A DNA stretch of 48,154 nucleotides from Acidobacteriota bacterium (GTDB lineage: Bacteria > Acidobacteriota > Blastocatellia > UBA7656), in assembly GCA_016201275.1 (NCBI GenBank), contig JACQDB010000075.1, positions 1 to 48,154 on the forward strand, given 5' to 3'. The translations under genes were made by a program, and so were the position numbers. The notes beneath the pieces are model-generated. The model was not told the DNA's origin, searched no databases, and worked only from the letters and a program-made list of their open reading frames with translations. Position 1 is the first letter of the stretch, and each line of letters opens with the position of its first letter. Below are positions 8,788-18,447 of the stretch, in pieces.

Positions 8788-9204
8788 ATGCCAGCGCGTG
8801 ATAAATATCACCAGAGCGCCAAAAATGCGCTCATCAAAGACGGTTGGACAATTACCGATGATCCTTTGCGATTGCGCTTTGGCGGCAAAGATATGTATGT
8901 TGATTTAGCCGCAGAGCGGTTGCTGACGGCGGAAAAGGAAGGGCGGCAAATCGCCGTTGAAATCAAGAGCTTCATCGGTTTGTCGGAACTTGATGATGTC
9001 GAAAAAGCGCTGGGGCAATACTTCGTTTACAAAGCGGTGCTGGCACAGACCTAGCCTTTGAAGACTCTGTATCTGGCGGTTCCGAAAAAGGCTTTTGTGA
9101 ACATCTTTGAAGAACCGTTTGGACAGCTTATGCTTAAACAATACAACGTGCCTTTGTTAGTCTTTGATTGGCAAACTGAGGAGATCATCAAATGGATAGA
9201 CTAG
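8788..9204 (+). pseudogene. xisH: xisH, interrupted by an in-frame TAG
   Basis: The frame begins MPARDKYHQSAKNALIKDGW and continues DPLRLRFGGKDMYVDLAAE, EGRQIAVEIKSF and ALGQYFVYKAVL. This is the XisH family (fdxN-element excision controlling factor), with a PD-(D/E)XK-like fold (D in YVDL, E-x-K in VEIKS). After codon 88 there is a TAG at 9052-9054. The same frame then runs on without a shift through LKTLYLAVPKKAFVNIFEEP to KWID and a natural TAG at 9202-9204, giving the family's normal length of about 138 codons. The lesion is therefore a single nonsense codon. The end overlaps xisI by 13 bases, the usual xisHI arrangement. A sequencing error or readthrough cannot be excluded. Confidence 0.88.
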
Positions 9205-9530
9205 AACCATATCGCCAACTGATTCAAAAAATTATTGTCGCTCACACCGAAGTGCCTTACGCCGACGGTGAAATAACCTTCGAGACTTTCTTTGACCGCG
9301 AAGCCGACCGCTATTTGTTGATGCTGGTCGGTTGGGAAACCAGCGGCAAGCGCGTTCACGGCAGCCTCATCCACATAGACATTATTGATGGCAAGATTTG
9401 GATTCAACGCGATGGCACAGAGTATGGCGTTGCTAGAGAATTGCTTGATACGGGAGTGCCGAAAGACGCCATCGTGTTGGCATTTCATCCACCTGAAGTT
9501 CGACAAGATGCCGAGCTTACCGCAGCGTAA
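9192..9530 (+). CDS. xisI: XisI family protein
   Basis: The 112-residue protein is a full-length XisI. It has MDRLEPYRQLIQKIIVAHTE at the start, then FFDREADRYLLMLVGWE, HIDIIDGKIWIQRDGTE and the C-terminal GVPKDAIVLAFHPPEVR. XisI always travels with XisH; in Anabaena both affect excision of the fdxN element, though the pair is widespread without that element and its biochemical role is unknown. Its start codon lies inside the last codons of xisH, so translation is probably coupled; the nonsense codon in xisH may reduce expression. Confidence 0.9.
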   Translation: MDRLEPYRQLIQKIIVAHTEVPYADGEITFETFFDREADRYLLMLVGWETSGKRVHGSLIHIDIIDGKIWIQRDGTEYGVARELLDTGVPKDAIVLAFHPPEVRQDAELTAA

Positions 9531-9586
9531 TTTTTTGCCTGCTCTGCATCAAAATGTGAACCCAAAATTCACAAGGTGGAAGCCGC

Positions 9587-10525
9587 ATGACCGTCAAGCC
9601 GTTTGACCAGGGATTCAAATATCTCGCTGAGGATGACGCGGAATCGCTGCTGCTGTTGCTTGGCGTGCTGAAACCCGGCGAGTGGGCGAGCATCGAAAAA
9701 CTGCCCACGGAACTGAGCGTTTCAACCATCATCGCCGATCAACTCTATCGCGTCACCACCGAACACGATGCGCCGTTCATCGTTCATGTGGAAGCGCAGA
9801 CTCGTTGGACGGATGAACTCTTTGAGCGCTTGCCCAATTATGGCGCAAGGGCTTGGATGAAGCACAAACTGCCGGTGCATTGTTACGTGCTGGTCTTGCT
9901 CAAGAAAGGTATGCCGCGCCAGTTGCCGCGCTATGCGACGGTGAAAGCGGGTGGCGTGGAAATCAAAGCCCGACTCAACATCGTCAAGTTGTGGGAGTAT
10001 CCGGCGACGCGAGTCATACAGATGCAGCGCGAGAATTTGTTGCCCTTTGTGCCGTTGATGAAAGGCGGCGAGCGCGAGTTGCAACGCGGAGCCGAACGCT
10101 TGCGCGAAGTGAAAGACGAGCAGAAGCGCCGCGATTTGGGCGCGCATTTTGTCGCTTTCGGTGGACTGCGCTATAATCGGGAAAAAGTGATTGAGTTGAT
10201 ATTGGAGAAAAGTATGATCCCCATCGAACAATTGAAAGAGTCGAGTTTCTATCAAATGGTTCTCGAAGAAGGCGAGAAGAAAGGCGAGAAGAAAGGCGAG
10301 AAGAAAGGCAGAGAAAAAGGCCGGAGAGAAAGCGAAATCGAAACCGCTGCCGAGATATTGCTGGGACTTGTCGAGAAGCATTTTCCTCAGTCGAATCTTG
10401 CGCCGGACATCAAACGCATCAAAGACCCGAAAACGCTGCGGCAATTGTGTCTTGAAGTTTTCGACATGAAAAGCGCCAAAGCTTTGCAAAAACGCATCGC
10501 TGAACTTTCACTTCCCAAGAAATGA
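9587..10525 (+). CDS. Rpn/PD-(D/E)XK nuclease family transposase-like protein
   Basis: The 312-residue protein has the N-terminal Rpn/YhgA-like nuclease domain: FDQGFKYLAEDDAESLLLLL, then IADQLYRV and IVHVEAQTRW, the strand with the catalytic E-x-Q. A charged C-terminal part contains a near-perfect GEKK repeat (about residues 229-243), then a helical tail. Rpn proteins promote RecA-independent recombination and DNA cleavage in E. coli, and many are linked to defence or mobile DNA. At DNA level the GEKK stretch is a 12-base tandem repeat (10271-10310), which is prone to copy-number change. The stop overlaps the start of the M16 partner gene (ATGA). Confidence 0.85.
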   Translation: MTVKPFDQGFKYLAEDDAESLLLLLGVLKPGEWASIEKLPTELSVSTIIADQLYRVTTEHDAPFIVHVEAQTRWTDELFERLPNYGARAWMKHKLPVHCYVLVLLKKGMPRQLPRYATVKAGGVEIKARLNIVKLWEYPATRVIQMQRENLLPFVPLMKGGERELQRGAERLREVKDEQKRRDLGAHFVAFGGLRYNREKVIELILEKSMIPIEQLKESSFYQMVLEEGEKKGEKKGEKKGREKGRRESEIETAAEILLGLVEKHFPQSNLAPDIKRIKDPKTLRQLCLEVFDMKSAKALQKRIAELSLPKK

Positions 10526-12042
10526 CGAACCAACCGCATCTCAGGTTTTCTCGCGCTCTGGGGCTTGCCGCTCTGCTGGGTTTGGCAATCTCTCTTCAGC
10601 CCGTCGCCGCTGTGCAAACGCACCGTCAACGCCAGGCTCCGGCAGCGCCTTCCAAGCCGGCAGTAAAGCAACGTGATGCCGAAGCTTGGCGTCAACAGCC
10701 GCCTGCGCCTAGGCCTGCCAGACCGTTTGTGCTGCCCGCTTTGAGCGAAGTGAAACTCGACAATGGCCTCGCGCTGATTTTAATTGAAGACCATCGCGTG
10801 CCGATGGTGACCTTGACTTTGGGGCTTCCGGTAGGCAGCGCCACCACCGGCGTAAATCAAATTGCGCTGGCCGAAGCGACGGCTTCATTGCTCAATGATG
10901 GCGCGGGTCAACGCAGCAGCGAAGCCTTGGCGCGTGCTGTGGAATCGCTCGGCGGACAACTCGCGGCTTCGACCAATGACGACTACACGGAAATCAATGC
11001 GACAGTGATAGCGGAAAATCTGGAGGCCATGCTTGACCTGTTCGGCGATGTGGTGTTGCGCCCGACGTTCCCGGAAACCGAAGTCGCGTTGTATAAAAAA
11101 AATCGCATCGAAGGGTTGACGGTGCAACGTCAGGAGCCGTCTTTTTTAGTCTCTGAACGCTTCAATCTGGCGATTTATGGAGCGCATCCGTATGCCATTT
11201 CTGCGCCGACACCGGCAGCCGTAGCGGCGTTGGAGCGCCATAAAATCGAGGCTTTTTATCAGGCCAATTATCGCCCCGACGGGGCAACGCTCGTGGTCAC
11301 AGGCGATTTCGCGGCGACCAAAATCGCCGCGAAACTGCGCGCCTTGTTTGGCCATTGGCAGGCAGCATCTGGCACGCCGCAAAAATTTCCCGACTTGGTT
11401 GAACCCACCTCTCGCCGTATTTATTTGATTGACCGACCGGGTTCGGAGCAAGCCGATTTTCGCATCGGCAATCTGGCCGTAGCGCGTGCGGACGAGGATT
11501 ATTTTGCGTTGTTGGTGGCCAATGCGATTTTAGGCGATGGCACCAGCTCAAGGCTCTTTTTGAATATACGGGAACAGAAGGGCTATAGCTACGACGTTTC
11601 GAGTGCGGTTCACGCGCCGCAACGGCGCGGCACCTTTTTCGGGGCGTCGCAAACGCGCACCGCCGTCACGCTTGCGGCGATACGGGAAATGCTCAAGGAA
11701 TTTACCCGACTGCGGAATGAAAGAGTCAGCGAGAAAGATTTGCAGAATGCCCGGAATTATTTGAACGGCGGTTTTTCGTTGTCGCTCTCCACGCAGGGCG
11801 GCGTCAGCGATGCCTTGATGATGACGCGAATGTTGGGACTTGCGCCCGCTTATCTGGAACACTATCGCGAGCGCATTGCCGCCGTCACCGCCGAACAAGT
11901 GCAGCAGGTGGCGCGCCAATACATACGCCCGGAACAGGCGACCATAGTGGTGGTCGGCGATGCCGCGCAGTTGCGAAAATCATTGGCGACGCTCGGCAAG
12001 GTCGAGGTCTTTGCCACCACCGGAAAGCTGGTGAAAAAGTAA
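10522..12042 (+). CDS. M16 family peptidase-like protein, non-catalytic partner
   Basis: The 506-residue protein has a signal peptide (about 1-30), a Pro/Ala/Gln-rich linker to about residue 70, and two M16 half-domains. Where the zinc motif HXXEH should be (about 113-120) it reads IALAEATA, so zinc cannot be bound. The substrate-contact motif of the partner subunit is kept: NIREQKGYSYDVSS (R and Y). It should pair with the catalytic M16 protein at 5053-6432 in an exported heterodimeric peptidase. It overlaps the Rpn gene by four bases (ATGA), so it is now coupled to an accessory gene instead of its partner. Confidence 0.9.
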   Translation: MTNQPHLRFSRALGLAALLGLAISLQPVAAVQTHRQRQAPAAPSKPAVKQRDAEAWRQQPPAPRPARPFVLPALSEVKLDNGLALILIEDHRVPMVTLTLGLPVGSATTGVNQIALAEATASLLNDGAGQRSSEALARAVESLGGQLAASTNDDYTEINATVIAENLEAMLDLFGDVVLRPTFPETEVALYKKNRIEGLTVQRQEPSFLVSERFNLAIYGAHPYAISAPTPAAVAALERHKIEAFYQANYRPDGATLVVTGDFAATKIAAKLRALFGHWQAASGTPQKFPDLVEPTSRRIYLIDRPGSEQADFRIGNLAVARADEDYFALLVANAILGDGTSSRLFLNIREQKGYSYDVSSAVHAPQRRGTFFGASQTRTAVTLAAIREMLKEFTRLRNERVSEKDLQNARNYLNGGFSLSLSTQGGVSDALMMTRMLGLAPAYLEHYRERIAAVTAEQVQQVARQYIRPEQATIVVVGDAAQLRKSLATLGKVEVFATTGKLVKK

Positions 12043-12158
12043 AAAGGCTTTGCTTACCGTATCTGGTGGTGATGGGCTTGTGAGGGTTTGTAGGCAGAGC
12101 CGCAATCACTGACTGGGTAGTTCCGAAAGGGGAAGCAAATATCATCCCCTCATTCTCG

Positions 12159-12209
12159 TTGAGAAGCGGGCTGTGAGCGCCAAGCCAGCGCTCACAGCCC
12201 GCTTCTCAA
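12159..12209. terminator. Perfect 22-bp palindrome between convergent genes (family B repeat)
   Basis: The arms at 12159-12180 and 12188-12209 are perfect reverse complements (TTGAGAAGCGGGCTGTGAGC plus GC) around a 7-base loop. It lies between the convergent M16 and histidine kinase genes, where it could stop transcription from both sides, but there is no T-run. Its core GTTGAG(A/C)AGCGG(T/G)CTGTGA recurs at 12266, 23864, 47585 and 47915, so it is also a member of a dispersed repeat family. Confidence 0.75.
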
Positions 12210-12265
12210 TGGGAAGCTATTTTTTTCGCTATGGTCAAGGGGACGAGTCATCGCCCTTTTTTCTA

Positions 12266-12285
12266 GTCAGAGACTGCTGCTCAAC
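12266..12285. repeat. Half-copy of family B repeat
   Basis: GTCAGAGACTGCTGCTCAAC is a one-armed, slightly decayed copy of the family B right arm seen at 23898-23917 and 47919-47938. The 283-bp spacer 12043-12325 holds this and the palindrome at 12159 and nothing else that I recognise. Confidence 0.65.
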
Positions 12286-12325
12286 CGTATGCTATTTCTG
12301 GCCGCTTCCCTTACTTTTGCCGTAT

Positions 12326-15300
12326 TTATCGGGCAAAATCGCGTTCGCTTTCCAACGCATCCATGACGCGAATGAATTCCGCTTCGAGTTGGCTCAACAG
12401 TTCGGGCGCGTCGCGCAGCGCGGCTTGTTGACAGAGGTTGTTGAGGTGGGCGCAAAGCTGCGCCATCTGCATCGCGCCGATGCTGACGCAACTGCCGCGC
12501 AGGTAGAGCGCCGCGTTCGATAACGCCAAGCCATCGTCATGCACAATCGCTTCACGCATCACCTGCAACTGTTGCGCCGAGCCTTTCTGAAACAGCACAA
12601 TCAACTCGCCTAAAAAGTGGTAGTCGCTCTCTTTTTGCAGTTCTCGCAACTGCATCAGTATGTGTTGATCCAGAGGCATCAGCCGGTGCAGCAGATTGTG
12701 CGATTCGCTTTCCGTCACCATCGGATTGAGAACCGAAATGATGTCTTCCAGTTTAAGCGGTTTCATCAGGCAATTCTTGATGCCTGCCTGCATCAAGGTG
12801 TCGCGCTCGGCGCGCAGGCTTTCATCCAGCAGCGCGATGACCGGAACCGACGACTGTGGGTCGTTGGGCTGGCCATTGCTCAGTACGCTGGCATAGTCTT
12901 TGAGGTGCGCCGATTGGACATCCACAATCACTAGATCGTAAGGCTGGCTTCCCGTGGCTACCAAGGCTTCGGTCAGGGTGATGGTCGAATCTACTTGAAA
13001 GCCGAACGATTCCAATAGACTGAAGATAGCAGCTTGCTGGCTCGGGTTTTCTTCAATCAACAAAATGCGCCCGTGTTTACGCGGTATGGGTAACGCCAAA
13101 GTCGGCGTTTCGCCGGTCGCTAGAGCAACGCCTGTTGAGAATTGCAAGGCGGCTTGCTCGATCTCCAGACGATGACTTTTCAACAGCATTTGCTCCAGGC
13201 AATGAAAGAGTTGCGACGATTTTACGGGCTTGTTGAGATGAGCGCTGATGCCTGCGGATAGGAACTTTTCATAATCACTGCGGCGGCGCAGCGCCGTCAG
13301 TAACAGAATCGCGGTGTCTTTGAGTGCCGCGTCCGTTTGCATAGCTGCGACCATCGCCAGACCATCGCTGTGCGGTATTTGTAAATCCAGAACCGCCAGA
13401 TGAAACGGCGCACCGGCGCACGCCGCCGCCTGCATCTGTGCCAAGCCGTGTTGACAATCGGTGGTCAAGGTTTGCGTGATCCCCCAAATTCCCAACTGCT
13501 GCGCCAATAACTCGCGACTGCTGGCATGGTCATGCATGATGATGGCGCGCAATTTCAAGGGCGCAAAGAGGTCGCCTTTGTCAGCAAGTATTTTGGCGTA
13601 TTGGCGGTCAAAGTCGAGCGTGAACCAGAAGGTCGAGCCTTGCCCTGGCGCGCTCTCAATACCAATTTCGCCTTGCATCAATTCCACCAATTGTTTCGAG
13701 ATCGCCAGGCCGAGGCCAGTGCCGCCGTACTTGCGCGTCGTTGAACCATCGGCTTGCGTGAAGGGGTGAAAAAGTTTTTCCTGAATCTCCGGGGCAATGC
13801 CGATGCCGGTGTCGGTGACGGTGAAGCGGATTTTGAGGGTCGTGGCAGTTTGCGTGTCCAGCACGGCGCGCACCAAGACTTCGCCCTGTTCGGTAAACTT
13901 GATGGCGTTGGCGGTCAGATTAAGCAACACCTGGCGCAATCTTCCGGCATCGCCGCGCAGCACCGTCGGCACTTCGCCAGCCACAAAAGAGGCAAGCTCC
14001 AAGCCTTTGGCCTGAGCGCGCTCGGCCAGCAAATCCAGCACGGCTTCAATCGTGGCGCGGATATCGAAATCAATCTCTTCAATCAACATCTTGCCCGCTT
14101 CAATCTTGGAGAAATCGAGTACATCGTTGATGACTCGAAGCAAGGCTTCGGAACTCAGCTTGACGATGTCGGCATACTCGCGCTGCTCGTGAGTCAAGCC
14201 GGTATCGAGCAACAGATGCGTCATACCGATGATGCCATTCATAGGAGTGCGAATTTCATGACTCATGTTGGCAAGAAATTCGCTCTTGGCTTGATTGGCT
14301 TCTTCGGCTCTGAGTTTGGCCGCCGCCAGTTCTCTGGTGCGCTCGCGCACTTTGCGATCCAACTCCTTCAACAGCGTTTGCAACTCGCCATTCAACTTCT
14401 CGCGTTCTTCCAGAGAGCTTTGCAATTCTCTGTACGATTCATTGAGCCGCACCGTCAGGCGTTCAAAATCCTGCGTCAGTGCCGCGACTTCCGTGGGCGC
14501 GGTAGTGGTAGCCACGACGGTCGGTTGCGGTTGACCGGTGATGCTGAAATTGCGTACTTCGCTGACCAGTCGTTCCAGTGGCTGTGTGATGTTGCCAGCG
14601 ATATAGCGGGCAAAAAGAATGGAAAAGATCGCCGCGATGAGCGTCCAGATCAACGTCAATAAATAAAATTTTTCGTTGGCAATCTGTATCTGCAACACCG
14701 GTTGTTGCATAAACACCTGCCAGCCTGCATGAGTGGTGCTGCGTACCGACAGGTAATGGGTATCGTGCGGCGTATGGGCGTCGAGTTGGTCGAAATAGAA
14801 GAAGGAGTTTGGCGCGGCGGCTTGCGCTGCGCGCATCATCGGCTGCTCTTTGAGCGATTGCAGAGGCACATACAGTCCGGCATTGCTGGAAAAAATAATG
14901 TTGCCTTGCTGGTCAACTATGGTGATGGTGACTTCGCGTATGGTCTCGTAGCTTTGATTGAACTGATAAAATTTCGACAGGTCGAGCGAGCCTTCAACGA
15001 TGCCTTGCACTTGTTGGTTGGCCGCGAAAACCGGCACGCTGATGGCAACGATAGGCGCTGCCTGAAAGTTGCGACCAAGAAAAACCCCCGAAATATATGG
15101 CTTTCCGCTTCGCAGAGGCTGTAGGAAATAATCGCGGTCGCTTACCGTGGTGGGGCTGTCAAAAAAAGGCGAGCCATCGGGCGTCACCGGCGGCTGTACG
15201 ATCAAGGGCGTGCCGTGGCGATTCACCACCATCACGGTGCGAAACCCGTTATAGAGGTCGTGCGTCTTGGCGGTCTCGCGCTGCAAAACATCAGCTTGCC

Positions 15301-16024
15301 AATTGGGCGAATTCTCCAGCGTTTTGGCCAGCATCAGCAGGGCGCTCAAATGATGATCCAGATAATCATCTATGCTGTGGCTGATGGCTTGTGACGATTC
15401 GCGCAGGCGATTGCCCGCTTCCAACTGCGCGGCGCGGGAATGAAAATTGGCGTGAATGATGCTTAAAAAAAGAATTGGCAAAGTGGCGATGGAAACGATG
15501 CCTTGAAAAAGTTGAGTGCGAAGCGGCGGCGCGGTGGCGAAATAAGGCGAGGTCGGCAACCAGCGCGACAACGGCGTTAGCGCCAATAGTACCGTGGCGA
15601 TGATGAGATTTAATAAACCGTTCAACGAATCGGCAATGATGATAGACCAGGCAACGAGATTGGTAAATTTCAAGATGCCCAGATAGATCAGTATCAATAG
15701 CGGCAACCCCAACAACAGCCAGTACAGCAGGTCTGCCAACAACGGTTGCCAGCGGCGGCGAACCAACCAGCCGACTATCAGACTTTCCATTCCCATGTAG
15801 AGAAAGACATAAGGATTATGCCACAAGGCCACCGGTTCGCTGGCCGCTATGAGCGCCGCCAACAAGCCATAGCGCGGGCCATAACAGATGGCAATCAGCA
15901 GATAACCGATACCGCCAAAGACTATCTCCACGCGCCCAAACACCGGCAGCGGAAAATGATTCACCGCATATCCGAGGACACCTACGAAAACAGTGAGCAG
16001 CAATTTCTTATGGCTTACCTTCAT
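12326..16024 (-). CDS. Membrane hybrid sensor histidine kinase with two receiver domains and a degenerate Hpt domain
   Basis: The 1232-residue protein begins with about 190 residues of membrane helices (MASE-like). An extracytoplasmic Cache-like sensor, another membrane helix, HAMP and a coiled coil follow. The HisKA domain has the phosphorylatable His in [15 protein letters not shown], and the HATPase has [15 protein letters not shown] and [10 protein letters not shown]. Two receiver domains come next (Asp in AVLDLQIP and VIVDVQ; Lys in LNKPVK and LMKPLK), then an Hpt-like domain. In the Hpt the A-H-x-L-K-G-S motif reads A-L-Y-L-R-G-S, so the phosphorylatable His is Leu (codon 12506-12508). 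ATG 16024 is preferred: residues before it come from an upstream TTG and look non-coding. The signal sensed is unknown. Confidence 0.93.
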   Translation of the reverse strand: MKVSHKKLLLTVFVGVLGYAVNHFPLPVFGRVEIVFGGIGYLLIAICYGPRYGLLAALIAASEPVALWHNPYVFLYMGMESLIVGWLVRRRWQPLLADLLYWLLLGLPLLILIYLGILKFTNLVAWSIIIADSLNGLLNLIIATVLLALTPLSRWLPTSPYFATAPPLRTQLFQGIVSIATLPILFLSIIHANFHSRAAQLEAGNRLRESSQAISHSIDDYLDHHLSALLMLAKTLENSPNWQADVLQRETAKTHDLYNGFRTVMVVNRHGTPLIVQPPVTPDGSPFFDSPTTVSDRDYFLQPLRSGKPYISGVFLGRNFQAAPIVAISVPVFAANQQVQGIVEGSLDLSKFYQFNQSYETIREVTITIVDQQGNIIFSSNAGLYVPLQSLKEQPMMRAAQAAAPNSFFYFDQLDAHTPHDTHYLSVRSTTHAGWQVFMQQPVLQIQIANEKFYLLTLIWTLIAAIFSILFARYIAGNITQPLERLVSEVRNFSITGQPQPTVVATTTAPTEVAALTQDFERLTVRLNESYRELQSSLEEREKLNGELQTLLKELDRKVRERTRELAAAKLRAEEANQAKSEFLANMSHEIRTPMNGIIGMTHLLLDTGLTHEQREYADIVKLSSEALLRVINDVLDFSKIEAGKMLIEEIDFDIRATIEAVLDLLAERAQAKGLELASFVAGEVPTVLRGDAGRLRQVLLNLTANAIKFTEQGEVLVRAVLDTQTATTLKIRFTVTDTGIGIAPEIQEKLFHPFTQADGSTTRKYGGTGLGLAISKQLVELMQGEIGIESAPGQGSTFWFTLDFDRQYAKILADKGDLFAPLKLRAIIMHDHASSRELLAQQLGIWGITQTLTTDCQHGLAQMQAAACAGAPFHLAVLDLQIPHSDGLAMVAAMQTDAALKDTAILLLTALRRRSDYEKFLSAGISAHLNKPVKSSQLFHCLEQMLLKSHRLEIEQAALQFSTGVALATGETPTLALPIPRKHGRILLIEENPSQQAAIFSLLESFGFQVDSTITLTEALVATGSQPYDLVIVDVQSAHLKDYASVLSNGQPNDPQSSVPVIALLDESLRAERDTLMQAGIKNCLMKPLKLEDIISVLNPMVTESESHNLLHRLMPLDQHILMQLRELQKESDYHFLGELIVLFQKGSAQQLQVMREAIVHDDGLALSNAALYLRGSCVSIGAMQMAQLCAHLNNLCQQAALRDAPELLSQLEAEFIRVMDALESERDFAR

Positions 16025-16217
16025 GCAACAGTCTCTGGATTGCCCAAACGCTTCCTGGTGAATTCGCGAACCGCATTTTGCACACGCGGTTCGCCGGATG
16101 CGTTGCCTGTCTATCTGGTGTTGGGTATGAACCCGGCGGCACAACAACCAGCGCGATGATTCAGGAGAACGGTAAGATCATGCGAGAGAAAATTAATCCG
16201 GGAATACTTTTTGTGAT

Positions 16218-16320
16218 GCGTATCCCTGCAACGGCGTCGCGGTAATCGCAAGGTTAGCAGACCCTGCAGGTCAGGTCATCGCCGCGTTCGCGTTACCGTT
16301 TCAGGTTTGCCCGAATACGC
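16218..16320 (-). other. Possible structured RNA in the leader of the histidine kinase gene
   Basis: Read on the minus strand, GCGTATTC (16320-16313) can pair over 8 bases with GGATACGC (16225-16218). The closing stem is followed at once by GGGCAAACC, a GAAA-containing loop, and an internal GACC...GGTC hairpin. CGGTAA can also pair with TTACCG. GGGCAAACC recalls the c-di-GMP-I (GEMM) aptamer, but the obligatory GACGCAAAGC is only AACGCGAACGC and the 3' half does not fit. I therefore call only a candidate structured element, about 194 bases before the kinase start. Nothing else is recognised in the spacer 16025-16527. Confidence 0.25.
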
Positions 16321-16527
16321 AACTTGGGGGCAATTTCACCACCGAAATCGGCCCGATAGATAAGGCTGATTCTTTTGTAGTAAACCACTGATTGCGGGAT
16401 TCCGAAAGCCTACTTTGGGGATTTCAACGAGCCTATGAGTTTTACCGCTCACAAAAAATCGTTAGAATCGCCCAGTTTTATTGAGTATTTTTAACCAGTC
16501 ACCGCGCCTCTAGCCTAGGGTTAGGGT

Positions 16528-18333
16528 TCAGGGATTGGGCATAGTGAATTTCACTTCACCGCTTTTGCTCAATAGTTTTGTCACCTTGTAACGGCTGAAG
16601 CCCGTGGTCTTGCTGCCTTCGTATTCGATTTCAAAAATGCCGCGTTGCGATGGCGCGAGGGTTGCCGGATTGACCGGCGCGGTGCGCGTTACTGCCGCTG
16701 TGCCTTCGCCGCGATCCAGAGTGATTTCGACCTGCAACTCTTCCAAGGCGGCATCGGAAATATTGGTCACTGCGCCGCGCACCTTGACGAGATTTTTATT
16801 GACTTCGGGAGTGCGCGACGGAAAAATCTGCGCTCGCGGTTTTTCAACCGGCGCGGGTGCGGTTTGCTGGCCGCGTATGCGCGCTACCAGATTGTTGGTA
16901 TAGGAATGCACCGCAGGAATGAAAAAGTACGCCAGCACTGCGCCGCCGATGAACAAGATCGCCAGCACCAGAGCGATAGCGCCGCCGCGTCCGGTCTCGG
17001 CGGCATCCAGGTCTTTGCCATAGTTGGTCAAAGCCGCTACGCCGTCCTCGCGTGGGCGCGTGGATTCTCCGATAATCAACGGCGCATCCGAAACTTCGGC
17101 AGGCAGACCGAGAACCGACCCCGCAGGCTTGTGCTTCATCGAGTGCGTCCCTGCGCTCTGCGTCTCCCAGTGCGGCGCAACTTGCGGCGCAGTGGTGGGC
17201 GCTGCTTTGAAAGTCGTCGGCACGGACGACAACGGCAGCGTTTCGGTATCCGCAGGCATGGGCTTTTGCGCTTCGACAAAGCGAGATTCTACAGGCGTGA
17301 TGACGGGCGCAGGGGACGAGGACGACGAACTCAAAGCGGTGGTTTGCGCTGCGTCGGCTTGATGATCCGGCGTAGCCGATGACGCAAGCGATTCGGTCGC
17401 CGGTAGTCTGGGCGCGAGCGGTTCAATAGTTGGCGGCTCAAAAAATTCGCGTTTGGGTCTGGGAGTGGACGCGAATTTCGCTGGTGCAACCGGCGCATCC
17501 AGACGCGCCGCGCTCGTCTCTATGGTGAAACTCGCAAGCTCCATCGTGGCATCCTGCTTGATGGCGGGTGGGTCTGGAAACAGGGAACCGCGTTGCGACA
17601 ACAAGGCTTCTTCCTGCGGCGAAAAAATATCCTCTTCGCTTGACGCAGACAAATTATCGGCAGCGGTTGGCGGCATAACTTCTTGCTCTTGCAAATCGCC
17701 TAACGCGGTGGTGGTCGCTTCGGGAGGTATAGCAATGAATGGCCTCGTCGCTTCGTCAAGCGTCGCTGGCTTGGCTGGTTGACTGGTCAAAATTTGTGTG
17801 CCGCCAGTTTCATCGCTTGCCGCTTGCTCGAATGGTGTTGGGCGATTTGCCATAGCCAGATGTTCGTCGTGCAATGCCGGAGTTTCTTCGCCAAATTGAT
17901 TTGGCGCAACCGCGAAAGACAACGGCTCAACTTCTTCAGCTTGGCTAGGCGCTGGTTCGTTGGCGAGTTTTTCTGCCGAGGCCGATTCGCTTGACGCCGA
18001 TTCCGCAAGCGATTTTTTCGCCTCACGTTTCGTAAAATCGGCGGCGGAAAACAAAGGCATGGTGTCGTTGACGGTTGGTTCTGATGCTGTCGCCTCTGGC
18101 GTTGTTGAAGGCGGTGTGCGGTCTGGCGACTCTGCTGTTTTCTCAACGGCTGACAGCAACCCGTGACCTGCGGCGTCTTCGGCTTCGTCACTGTCGGTCG
18201 CTTTGCTGCGGGTCATCAAATAAATGAGCAAGGTCAGACCCAGCAGGAAAAAGAGAATTGCCGATGCCCACAACAGCCAAGATACTTTGACTGGCGGATG
18301 CGCTTGAAGAAGATCAATCAATGTCAAAACCAT
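16528..18333 (-). CDS. Bitopic or two-helix membrane protein with disordered middle and FxLYD-like C-terminal domain
   Basis: The 601-residue protein has a membrane helix at about 17-40 and some 390 residues of Ala/Pro/Ser/Thr/Glu-rich low-complexity sequence. A second helix (about 460-485, VLAILFIGGAVLAYFFIPAV) is followed by a compact C-terminal beta domain with VRGAVTNISDAALEELQVEI, ending in KFTMPNP. That resembles FxLYD/DUF3426-type domains that follow a helix in acidobacterial and myxobacterial proteins. The function is unknown. The two helices would place the long disordered region on the cytoplasmic or periplasmic side as a tether. selA lies 114 bp upstream on the same strand, but the pairing has no obvious meaning. 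Confidence 0.75.
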   Translation of the reverse strand: MVLTLIDLLQAHPPVKVSWLLWASAILFFLLGLTLLIYLMTRSKATDSDEAEDAAGHGLLSAVEKTAESPDRTPPSTTPEATASEPTVNDTMPLFSAADFTKREAKKSLAESASSESASAEKLANEPAPSQAEEVEPLSFAVAPNQFGEETPALHDEHLAMANRPTPFEQAASDETGGTQILTSQPAKPATLDEATRPFIAIPPEATTTALGDLQEQEVMPPTAADNLSASSEEDIFSPQEEALLSQRGSLFPDPPAIKQDATMELASFTIETSAARLDAPVAPAKFASTPRPKREFFEPPTIEPLAPRLPATESLASSATPDHQADAAQTTALSSSSSSPAPVITPVESRFVEAQKPMPADTETLPLSSVPTTFKAAPTTAPQVAPHWETQSAGTHSMKHKPAGSVLGLPAEVSDAPLIIGESTRPREDGVAALTNYGKDLDAAETGRGGAIALVLAILFIGGAVLAYFFIPAVHSYTNNLVARIRGQQTAPAPVEKPRAQIFPSRTPEVNKNLVKVRGAVTNISDAALEELQVEITLDRGEGTAAVTRTAPVNPATLAPSQRGIFEIEYEGSKTTGFSRYKVTKLLSKSGEVKFTMPNP

Positions 18334-18447
18334 TTTGTTCCCGTCCCGAATCCCGCACGGCTAGGTTGTCTGGGTAATTTTCATGCGGCGGATTCTCTAT
18401 CAGAATATCAGCCTGAACTTTTCTGCTCAAGCAGGGCGCTGCTGTGC

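Noticed and set aside
13754-14662. Long plus-strand open frame (302 codons) opposite the histidine kinase
   Set aside because: It lies wholly antisense to conserved HisKA/HATPase coding sequence; its composition (His/Gln/Arg-rich) is that of a shadow frame.
16218-16320. A firm c-di-GMP riboswitch call
   Set aside because: GGGCAAACC is present but the GACGCAAAGC segment and the 3' architecture do not match; kept only as a weak structured-RNA candidate.
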